This document shows, in pieces, positions 1 to 6,017 of a DNA stretch of 7,166 nt; positions within the stretch are counted from its first letter, which is position 1; each line of letters opens with the position of its first letter. The translations under genes were made by a program, and so were the position numbers. The notes beneath the pieces are model-generated. The model did not search any database and was not told the origin of the DNA. It saw only the letters and a list, made by a program, of their open reading frames with translations. This DNA is from Candidatus Liptonbacteria bacterium CG11_big_fil_rev_8_21_14_0_20_35_14 (GTDB lineage Bacteria; Patescibacteriota; Minisyncoccia; UBA6257; XYB1-36-10): assembly GCA_002796205.1 (NCBI GenBank), contig PCWO01000033.1, positions 1-7,166 of the forward strand. The letters run 5' to 3'.

Positions 1-2
1 TA

Positions 3-167
3 GATAACAGTAGAAATCCTGAGGATATGTGTATTCAAGTTATAACTCCTTATGAAAAAAATATAGCGCTTAATATTTATAACTTTAAAGCTGGAGAATA
101 TTTTGTAGATGTAAACGGAGTAGTGAAAAGTTTTGTATTAGATCAAGATAATATCTTATATAATTAA
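3..167 (+). CDS. C-terminal fragment of a probable exported protein (5' end outside window)
   Basis: An open frame enters from the left edge and runs 54 codons to a TAA at 165-167; its start lies outside the window. The visible part ends with alternating hydrophobic and polar residues (GEYFVDVNGVVKSFVL, about residues 36-51 of the fragment). That pattern resembles the closing strands of small immunoglobulin-like or beta-sandwich domains often found at the end of secreted or lipid-anchored bacterial proteins, of the TYTVTVNG...FTL type. This is pattern resemblance only; I cannot name the family. The stop is two bases before the start of the membrane fusion protein gene, so the two are probably co-transcribed, which hints at an envelope role. 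Codon use and base composition match the neighbours. Confidence is good that the frame is coding and low for any function. Confidence 0.65.
   Translation, partial: DNSRNPEDMCIQVITPYEKNIALNIYNFKAGEYFVDVNGVVKSFVLDQDNILYN
159..164 (+). promoter_or_regulatory. Possible -10 element (TATAAT) just before the fusion protein gene
   Basis: A perfect TATAAT lies across the end of the upstream gene, five bases before the ATG at 170. If used, transcription would begin at or next to the A of that ATG, giving a leaderless message. No good -35 is found 16-18 bases upstream (TATTAG at 136-141 is poor) and there is no extended -10 TG. A short perfect dyad, AAGATA-A-TATCTT (145-157), sits just upstream and might be an operator, but in such AT-rich DNA both could be chance. 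Confidence 0.25.
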
Positions 168-169
168 AT

Positions 170-1762
170 ATGTATAAGTTTATTTTAAAAAGAAAAAAAG
201 TCTTAGGACTTTCAGTTTTAGGGGTTATTATTGTGGCGATTATAGCGTCCTCTTTTTTTGGCAGTGAAGAATTAAAGGAAAGCGAAAATAAAGATAGAGC
301 GGTAGTAATTAAAAGTATAGCGGAATTAAATGGAACAAAATCAAATCTCTCTCTAGTGGGGGAAATTTCTAGTCAAAACGAGGTTGATATTATAAGTCAA
401 TCGTCTGGAGTGATTACTTCCGTTAATGCCAAACTTGGTTCATATGTGCCGGCCGGTTTTGTTTTAGCTCAAATAGAAAACTCGGCTCAAAGAGGGAGAT
501 TATTACAATCAGAGGCAGTAGTTGAAACAGCCGAGGCTAATCTGGCAAAAATTAAAAAAGGCCTAAGAGACGAACAAATGGTGGTCTTGCAAAATACTTT
601 AAGTTCCGAGGAGGATAGGCTTTATGAAGCTAGAAAATCTTTAATTGATAGTTTAAATAGCGCTTTTATATTATCAGACGACGCCATTCGCAATAAAGTG
701 GATCAATTTATTATTGACCCTCAAAGTCCGAGTCCACAATTAGCTTTTAATACCTCTGATACTCAAGCAGAAATAAATATTGAGCTTGGGAGATTGCAAA
801 TTGAGAAACTATTAAACTCGTGGCGTAATGAGATAATAGAGCTTGAGGCTAAAAGCTCTGATTTAAATAAAGCCTCTGATACAGCCTATAAAAATACTAG
901 TTCTATTGCCTCTTATCTAGATCAAACTGCCATAACTATCAATAGTTTAACCGCCAACTCAGTTTTTTCAGCCTCTGATATTAGTACTTGGAAAACTTCT
1001 TTAACGTTGGCTAGAACTAATATGAGTGGGGCCCTATCTACTATAACAAGCGCCAGAGATAGATTGAGTAGTCGAGAATCGGCTTATATATCAGCCCAAA
1101 AAAATTTAGAAATCGCAACTACCGGAGAAAGAGTAGAGGATATATTAGTCGTTGAGGCTAATTTAAAACAAGCTCAAGGAGCCCTACAGGAAGCCAAATC
1201 TAATTTAGAAAAAACATTATTAAGAACTCCAATTGCCGGAACAGTAATTGATTTATTAATTAATAATGGGGATTTTGTAAATACATTTACCAAAATTGGA
1301 AAAGTGGCTAATGAGTCGGGTCTTAAGGTGACTACATTTATATCCGAAAAAGATGTTAATCAGATACAAATTGGTTCAAAAGCTACAATTTCGGATTTAT
1401 TTTTGGGAACTGTAACGCAAATTTCACCAGCCTTAGATCCCATAACAAGAAAAATTGAGGTAACTATAGGTATTAATGGAGATCACAATCTTATCAACGG
1501 ACAAAATGTATCAGTGGCTATTGAAAGAAAAATAGATACTAATCAACCACTTTCTATTCCTTTATCAGCTTTAAAGGTTGGGGCCTTAAAAAACTTTGTG
1601 TTTACTGTTAACGAGGAAAATATATTAGTAGCCCACGAGGTAACTCTTGGAGCCCTACTAGGCGATAAAATTATTATTGCAAGCGGTCTTGATCCTGATA
1701 TGAATATAGTGGTTGACGCTAGAGGATTAAGAGAAGGCGATACTGTAATTACTGAATTATAA
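170..1762 (+). CDS. RND efflux pump membrane fusion protein (HlyD/AcrA family, periplasmic-adaptor type)
   Basis: This is the adaptor subunit that, in the HlyD/AcrA family, links an inner-membrane RND transporter to the outside or to an outer-membrane channel. The 530-residue product has a basic N-terminus followed by one membrane helix (about residues 11-29), so it should be anchored with the bulk extracytoplasmic. The first half of the biotinyl-lipoyl-like domain is at about 60-104 (SGVITSVNAKLGSYVPAG, 79-96). The second half follows the hairpin at about 350-380 (RTPIAGTVIDLLINNGDFV). A beta-barrel region follows at about 385-455 and a membrane-proximal domain at about 459-530, ending in GLREGDTVITEL. 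Between the lipoyl halves lie about 245 residues of mostly helical, Ala/Leu/Glu-rich sequence. That is longer than the roughly 70-110 residues of an AcrA-like hairpin and suggests an inserted helical domain at about 150-305. No Shine-Dalgarno precedes the ATG. The gene follows the upstream stop by two bases and overlaps the transporter by one base, so the pair is almost certainly one operon. Substrate cannot be read from sequence. Confidence 0.93.
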   Translation: MYKFILKRKKVLGLSVLGVIIVAIIASSFFGSEELKESENKDRAVVIKSIAELNGTKSNLSLVGEISSQNEVDIISQSSGVITSVNAKLGSYVPAGFVLAQIENSAQRGRLLQSEAVVETAEANLAKIKKGLRDEQMVVLQNTLSSEEDRLYEARKSLIDSLNSAFILSDDAIRNKVDQFIIDPQSPSPQLAFNTSDTQAEINIELGRLQIEKLLNSWRNEIIELEAKSSDLNKASDTAYKNTSSIASYLDQTAITINSLTANSVFSASDISTWKTSLTLARTNMSGALSTITSARDRLSSRESAYISAQKNLEIATTGERVEDILVVEANLKQAQGALQEAKSNLEKTLLRTPIAGTVIDLLINNGDFVNTFTKIGKVANESGLKVTTFISEKDVNQIQIGSKATISDLFLGTVTQISPALDPITRKIEVTIGINGDHNLINGQNVSVAIERKIDTNQPLSIPLSALKVGALKNFVFTVNEENILVAHEVTLGALLGDKIIIASGLDPDMNIVVDARGLREGDTVITEL

Positions 1763-1766
1763 TGTT
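1758..1766 (+). other. TAATG stop/start overlap between fusion protein and transporter genes
   Basis: The TAA stop (1760-1762) shares its last A with the ATG start (1762-1764) of the transporter. No Shine-Dalgarno motif lies in the 20 bases before this ATG. Translation of the transporter is therefore probably coupled to that of the fusion protein by ribosome re-initiation, which would keep the two pump subunits in proportion. The overlap is seen directly; coupling is inference from the arrangement. Confidence 0.7.
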
Positions 1767-4700
1767 TAAATTTTGGCTTTTCTTTTTAAAAAAAGATAGG
1801 TTTACATACCTACTGGTTTTAATGCTCGCATCAATGGGTATTATTGCCATGTTCACTATTCCCAAAGAATCTACCCCCGAGGTAAAGATTCCAATTGGAG
1901 TAGTCACTACTATTATGCCGGGAGCCTCGGCAGTTGATATGGAGCAATTAGTGACTAACGAGGTAGAGAATAGAGTAGCGACTTTAAAGGATGTTAAAAA
2001 AGTTACCTCAACTTCACGCGAGGGTTTATCTAGTGTGGTAGTTGAGTTTGAGGCTAGCGCTGATATAGATGAGTCTATTGATTTTTTAAAGGATGAGATT
2101 GATATAGTTAAAACAAAATTACCAAACGAGGCCGAGGATCCGATGGTAACTAAAGTTGATTTTGCTAACGATCCAATATTAATTATCTCAATTTCCAGCG
2201 ACTTGCCGGTGACTGAATTTGGATATGTTATTAATCAAGTGGGGGACCAGCTTGAAAGCATAGCTGGAGTTTCTTCAGTTAATATCCAAGGTAAACTTAA
2301 TAAAGAAGTAGCCGTTATTGTTAATAAAGAACAGTTAGAAGCCTTTAATATACGTTTAACAGATGTGGTTAATGCCATCAGAGAAAGCAACTCATCACTA
2401 CCAATTGGAGGCATTGAGGTTAATGGTATTAATTATGCAGTTAGATTTGAGGGAGATATAGAAAAAGCCTCCGATATAGAGGATATCGCTTTAAACGTGG
2501 CTGGCAGACCAGTTTATATTCGCGATATTGCCTTTGTATCCGATGGGGTTGAGAAAAAAACCAGCATCTCAAGAGTCAGTGTTAACGGGGAGCCCTCAAA
2601 ACAAGGGGTGGCTTTGTCGGTTCTTAAAAGATCCGGCGGAAATATTTTAGAAATAGCTGACTCAATCTATAAAAAAATAGATGAGATGCAATCTAATGGA
2701 GGGATTTTAGAGGGTATGGATGTTATTAAATCTTTTGACGTGGCCGAATCGGTTAAAGACGATTTAGGTAATTTAACCAGAAGCGGCCTACAAACCGTCA
2801 TACTTGTAATGTTAGTGCTACTCGTGGCGGTTGGGTGGAGAGAATCATTAATTGCAGGACTCTCTATTCCATTATCTTTTTTAATTTCTTTTATATTACT
2901 TCTTTATTCGGGTAATACTATAAATTTTGTTAGTTTATTTTCTTTAATTTTAGCCATTGGTATTTTAGTTGATTCAGCTATTGTGGTTATTGAGGCTATC
3001 CATACACATATCAAAGATGGCGAAACAAGAATGCTAGCGGCCTCTAAAACTTTAAAAGAATATGGTTGGCCTTTAATTTCAGGCACTATGACAACCGTAG
3101 CGGCTTTTGCACCATTATTTTTTATATCAGGTATAACCGGTGAATTTATCTCTAGTATTCCATTTACAGTTATATCAGTGTTATTGGCGTCATTATTTGT
3201 ATCCCTAGCTTTTATTCCTCTTTTTGGAGAAAAATATTTAGTAGCCCGCGAGGGGGGTAGGCTTGGAGAATTACAGGATAAAACTTTAGGTAAACTACAA
3301 AAATTTTATAGCAAATGGTTACTTGAAAGATTGGGTAATAAAAAATTTGAGAGGAAATTTATAGGGGGGGTAATTTTACTTTTGGTAATTGGAATTTTAA
3401 TGCCTATAACCGGGTTGCTGCGTGTCACGTTTTTTCCTCAGGAAGATTTACCATTTATATTTGTTGATATAGAAAAACCACATGGTACAAGTTTAGCAGA
3501 AACCGATTTAGCCGTTCGGGCGGTTGAGGAAATATTATATGAAAATAAATATATAGAATCTTTTACCACTACTATAGGTTCAACCAGTCAGTTTAGTGGT
3601 AGTGGATTGTCTGGCAGTCATTTAGGAAACATGACTTTAAATTTAAGAAAAGATCGAGATAAAACAAGCACAGAGATAATGGAAGGCTTAAGAGATGATT
3701 TATCAGTTATTAATACTTTTGAGGTGCGGGTGTTTGAGCCAAGTAGTGGACCACCAACCGGAGCGCCAATATTAATTCGTTTTAATGGAGAAAATTTAGA
3801 GGAGCTGGAAGTGACAGCTGGTCGAGCTGAACAAATTTTAAAGAAAATTCAAGGAGTAAGTGAAACATCTAGCTCGGTCAATGATAGTGGTTTAGAATTT
3901 GTCTTTACGATTGATCGAGCCAAGGCCTCAGAGCTTGGTATATCACCCAGCTTAATTGCGCAAACACTACGCATTGCCATATCTGGAGTTGAAGCGACAA
4001 CCATACGTAACACCGAAAATGATATTAATGTGATAACCAGTTTAAATTTAAATTCTAATTACATAACAACGGAAGACACTATAAAAACAACGGTGGATTC
4101 AATTAGAAATTTAAGTATAAACACACCTAGTGGTTCGGTTTTAATTGATTCAATAACAGATATAAGTATAAAAAGAAGTAACGCCTCTATTACACATGAA
4201 AATCAGAAGACTATTATTAGCGTAAGTGGATATTTAGAGGATGGCTTTGTGGCGCAGGATGTGGTGCCGGAATTACAAAAGCAATTAGAGATAGAAATAC
4301 CTAATACAAACTCTATTATCTGGAGTATTGGGGGCGAAAGCGAGGATATAGATCAATCTTTTAAAGAAATGTTTTATGCTTTAATCGCCGGAATCTTTTT
4401 GATAGCCTTAATACTTGTCTTACAATTTAACTCCTTTAGATACCCTATATTTATTGTGTCGGTACCGCCTTTATCACTAGCCGGATTATTGATTGGCTTA
4501 ACTATTACTTTTCAGACTTTAAGTTTTCCATCACTGATGGGTTTTATTACTTTAGCCGGCATTGTGGTTAATAACGCCATTATTTTAATTGACGCCGCTA
4601 ACAGAAATAGAGAGGACGGCATGGATATAAAAGAGGCGATTATTAACGCCTCAACCTCAAGACTACGCCCCATACTTTTAACTACCTTAACGACAGTGGT

Positions 4701-4842
4701 TGGAATATTTCCGTTAGTCTTTGCTTCGGCTATATGGGGGCCACTAGCCTACGCCGTTATGTTTGGTCTGTCTTATTCATTGATTTTAACTTTAATTTTG
4801 ATTCCGATTTTGTATAACAAATGGCCAGGGAAAATTAGATAA
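1762..4842 (+). CDS. RND family efflux transporter (AcrB/SwrC-like, hydrophobe/amphiphile efflux type)
   Basis: This is the proton-driven inner-membrane pump of an RND system. The 1026 residues are close to AcrB length (1049), with the duplicated RND plan. Membrane helix 1 is at about 12-32, a large extracytoplasmic porter/docking loop at 33-340, a helix cluster at about 341-490, helix 7 at about 533-552, a second large loop at 553-867, and a final cluster at about 868-1018. Family signatures include PKESTPEV (34-41), MPGASAVDMEQLVTNEVE (52-69), the helix-4 segment LAIGILVDSAIVVIEAIH (397-414), FFPQEDLPF (557-565) and the helix-10 segment AGIVVNNAIILIDAANR (932-948). AcrB's helix-4 Asp pair is reduced to Asp404-Ser405, and the helix-10 Lys of AcrB is replaced by Asn937-Asn938. 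The latter, from memory, also occurs in SwrC-like Gram-positive RND pumps. The second loop has a Gly/Ser-rich stretch near 606-621. Its partner is the fusion protein gene directly upstream. No outer-membrane channel gene is seen. Substrate specificity cannot be predicted. Confidence 0.95.
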   Translation: MFKFWLFFLKKDRFTYLLVLMLASMGIIAMFTIPKESTPEVKIPIGVVTTIMPGASAVDMEQLVTNEVENRVATLKDVKKVTSTSREGLSSVVVEFEASADIDESIDFLKDEIDIVKTKLPNEAEDPMVTKVDFANDPILIISISSDLPVTEFGYVINQVGDQLESIAGVSSVNIQGKLNKEVAVIVNKEQLEAFNIRLTDVVNAIRESNSSLPIGGIEVNGINYAVRFEGDIEKASDIEDIALNVAGRPVYIRDIAFVSDGVEKKTSISRVSVNGEPSKQGVALSVLKRSGGNILEIADSIYKKIDEMQSNGGILEGMDVIKSFDVAESVKDDLGNLTRSGLQTVILVMLVLLVAVGWRESLIAGLSIPLSFLISFILLLYSGNTINFVSLFSLILAIGILVDSAIVVIEAIHTHIKDGETRMLAASKTLKEYGWPLISGTMTTVAAFAPLFFISGITGEFISSIPFTVISVLLASLFVSLAFIPLFGEKYLVAREGGRLGELQDKTLGKLQKFYSKWLLERLGNKKFERKFIGGVILLLVIGILMPITGLLRVTFFPQEDLPFIFVDIEKPHGTSLAETDLAVRAVEEILYENKYIESFTTTIGSTSQFSGSGLSGSHLGNMTLNLRKDRDKTSTEIMEGLRDDLSVINTFEVRVFEPSSGPPTGAPILIRFNGENLEELEVTAGRAEQILKKIQGVSETSSSVNDSGLEFVFTIDRAKASELGISPSLIAQTLRIAISGVEATTIRNTENDINVITSLNLNSNYITTEDTIKTTVDSIRNLSINTPSGSVLIDSITDISIKRSNASITHENQKTIISVSGYLEDGFVAQDVVPELQKQLEIEIPNTNSIIWSIGGESEDIDQSFKEMFYALIAGIFLIALILVLQFNSFRYPIFIVSVPPLSLAGLLIGLTITFQTLSFPSLMGFITLAGIVVNNAIILIDAANRNREDGMDIKEAIINASTSRLRPILLTTLTTVVGIFPLVFASAIWGPLAYAVMFGLSYSLILTLILIPILYNKWPGKIR

Positions 4843-5956
4843 AATTTGCTTTTTTGTTTAGATATTCTATAAGCGTAACTTGCAGAGGTATATAAGAAAA
4901 AGGGGAGTAACGCATATTTCTGTGAGCCTCTATTAGAGACTTAATTAACTCAATAGACCTATTTAAATCTGATAAATTAGCCAGCTCCTCAAGTTTTTTT
5001 AATTCATTTTCAGTTAGATTTAATTTAAATATATTGATAGCCTTAGGATTAGATTTTAAGGCAATAACTTTGGATAAATAATCTATCAGGTTTTTATTGA
5101 AATGGATAATATCATAACCGTTATCTACTATGGTGTTAATTATATTTAAAACCTCATCTAAATTATTTTCAAATAATTTTTGCAGGAGTATGGTTATATT
5201 ATTATTAACCGATATACCTAAAGTTTTTTCTATATCTTTAATAGTTATTTTTTGTCCATTATTGGTAGTCACCTGATCAAAAATTGATTCCGCATCCCTT
5301 AAAGAACCCTCGGCTAGTTGAGAGATAATTTCTAAACTTTCATTATCTATATCTATATTTTCTTTAAGAGCTATGGTTTTAAGTTTTTGCATTATAATAT
5401 CTTTAGTCAGTTTTTTAAAGGTTAGTTTTTGAGTTCTAGAGGTAATAGTAATTGGCACCTTTTCTATTTCGGTAGTGGCTAAAATAAAAATCACATGCTT
5501 AGGTGGTTCCTCTAGAGTTTTTAAAAGCGCATTAAAAGCAGCCGAGGTTAGCATATGAACTTCATCTATAATAAATATTTTGTATTTTAAAGACGAGGGG
5601 GAGAGCCTGGCTTTTTCTTGTAAATCTCTAATTTCGTCTATACCGCGATTACTAGCCGCGTCTATCTCAATAACATCAAGAGCCTGGCCGTTGTTAATAG
5701 ACTGACAAGCCAAACATTGATCGCAAGGCTCGCCCTTGTTTTTGTTTTTAACATCCTCAATTATTTTATGGCAATTAGCCAGTTTAGCTAAAAGTCTGGC
5801 GGTCGTAGTTTTACCCGTGCCCCGAGAGCCGTGAAAAAGGTAGGCGTGGGAAAGCCTGTCCTCACGGATAGCATTTTGTAAAATAGTAACAATATGTTCA
5901 TGACCCAAAAGATCCTTAAAAAGTTTTGGTCGGTATGTTCTATAGATAGCGGTCAT
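4835..5956 (-). CDS. dnaX: DNA polymerase III subunit gamma/tau (clamp-loader ATPase), short gamma-like form
   Basis: This is the ATPase subunit of the clamp loader, which opens the beta clamp and places it on primed DNA at the replication fork. I choose the ATG at 5956 (373 residues) because MTAIYRTYRPKLFKDLLG matches the conserved DnaX N-terminus. The same frame continues 53 codons upstream to 6115, but that part crosses the divergent promoter region and the neighbouring gene and has no DnaX similarity. Motifs: Walker A GSRGTGKT (43-50); zinc-binding cysteines 62, 78, 81 and 84; Walker B IIDEVHML (129-136); FNALLKTLEEPP (141-152); sensor-1 LATT (159-162); Arg finger in SRT (173-175), where most family members have SRC; sensor-2 EGSLRDA (216-222). 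A collar domain of about 110 residues follows, and the protein ends at 373. Compared with E. coli tau (643) it lacks the C-terminal regions that bind the helicase and polymerase alpha. The stop overlaps the convergent transporter by 8 bases. The usual ybaB and recR neighbours are not in the window. Confidence 0.97.
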   Translation of the reverse strand: MTAIYRTYRPKLFKDLLGHEHIVTILQNAIREDRLSHAYLFHGSRGTGKTTTARLLAKLANCHKIIEDVKNKNKGEPCDQCLACQSINNGQALDVIEIDAASNRGIDEIRDLQEKARLSPSSLKYKIFIIDEVHMLTSAAFNALLKTLEEPPKHVIFILATTEIEKVPITITSRTQKLTFKKLTKDIIMQKLKTIALKENIDIDNESLEIISQLAEGSLRDAESIFDQVTTNNGQKITIKDIEKTLGISVNNNITILLQKLFENNLDEVLNIINTIVDNGYDIIHFNKNLIDYLSKVIALKSNPKAINIFKLNLTENELKKLEELANLSDLNRSIELIKSLIEAHRNMRYSPFSYIPLQVTLIEYLNKKANFI

Positions 5957-5968
5957 AGTGTGGTTTAT

Positions 5969-5997
5969 ATTGTAAAACTTGGCAGGATTTAATTCAA
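5969..5997 (-). promoter_or_regulatory. Candidate dnaX promoter (sigma-70-like)
   Basis: Read on the minus strand, TTGAAT (5997-5992, four of six -35 consensus bases) and TACAAT (5974-5969, five of six -10 bases) are separated by exactly 17 bases. The expected start is about 5962, some six bases before the dnaX ATG at 5956. The message would therefore be almost leaderless, consistent with the absence of a Shine-Dalgarno sequence. It overlaps the divergent promoter of the neighbouring gene. Prediction only. Confidence 0.5.
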
Positions 5998-6007
5998 CTG
6001 CGATAAT
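5979..6007 (+). promoter_or_regulatory. Candidate promoter of the DUF4015 gene (sigma-70-like, extended -10)
   Basis: TTGGCA (5979-5984, five of six -35 bases) and GATAAT (6002-6007, five of six -10 bases) are spaced by 17 bases, and a TGc extended -10 (5999-6001) directly precedes the hexamer. This is the best promoter match in the window. The predicted start is near 6014, about four bases before the ATG at 6018, so the message would be nearly leaderless. The element is interleaved with the opposing dnaX promoter. Confidence 0.6.
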
Positions 6008-6017
6008 AAATGTAATA

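Noticed and set aside
145..157. Dyad AAGATA-A-TATCTT as a hairpin or operator
   Set aside because: A one-base centre cannot form a hairpin loop, and a 13-base AT-rich dyad inside a coding end is easily chance. It is mentioned only with the weak -10 candidate.
2904..3086. 60-codon minus-strand open frame inside the transporter gene
   Set aside because: It lies wholly within well-conserved membrane helices of the RND protein on the opposite strand, has no promoter or ribosome site, and resembles no protein I know.
4831..4855. Intrinsic terminator between the transporter and dnaX
   Set aside because: The only stem is AAATT/AATTT with five A-T pairs before a T6 run, too weak to call a terminator.
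4994..5000. A7 run in dnaX (codons near 319-322) as a programmed frameshift site
   Set aside because: A -1 shift meets a stop about ten codons later and would only trim the collar domain. There is no clear stimulatory stem or properly placed upstream SD as in E. coli dnaX. The gene is already gamma-length.
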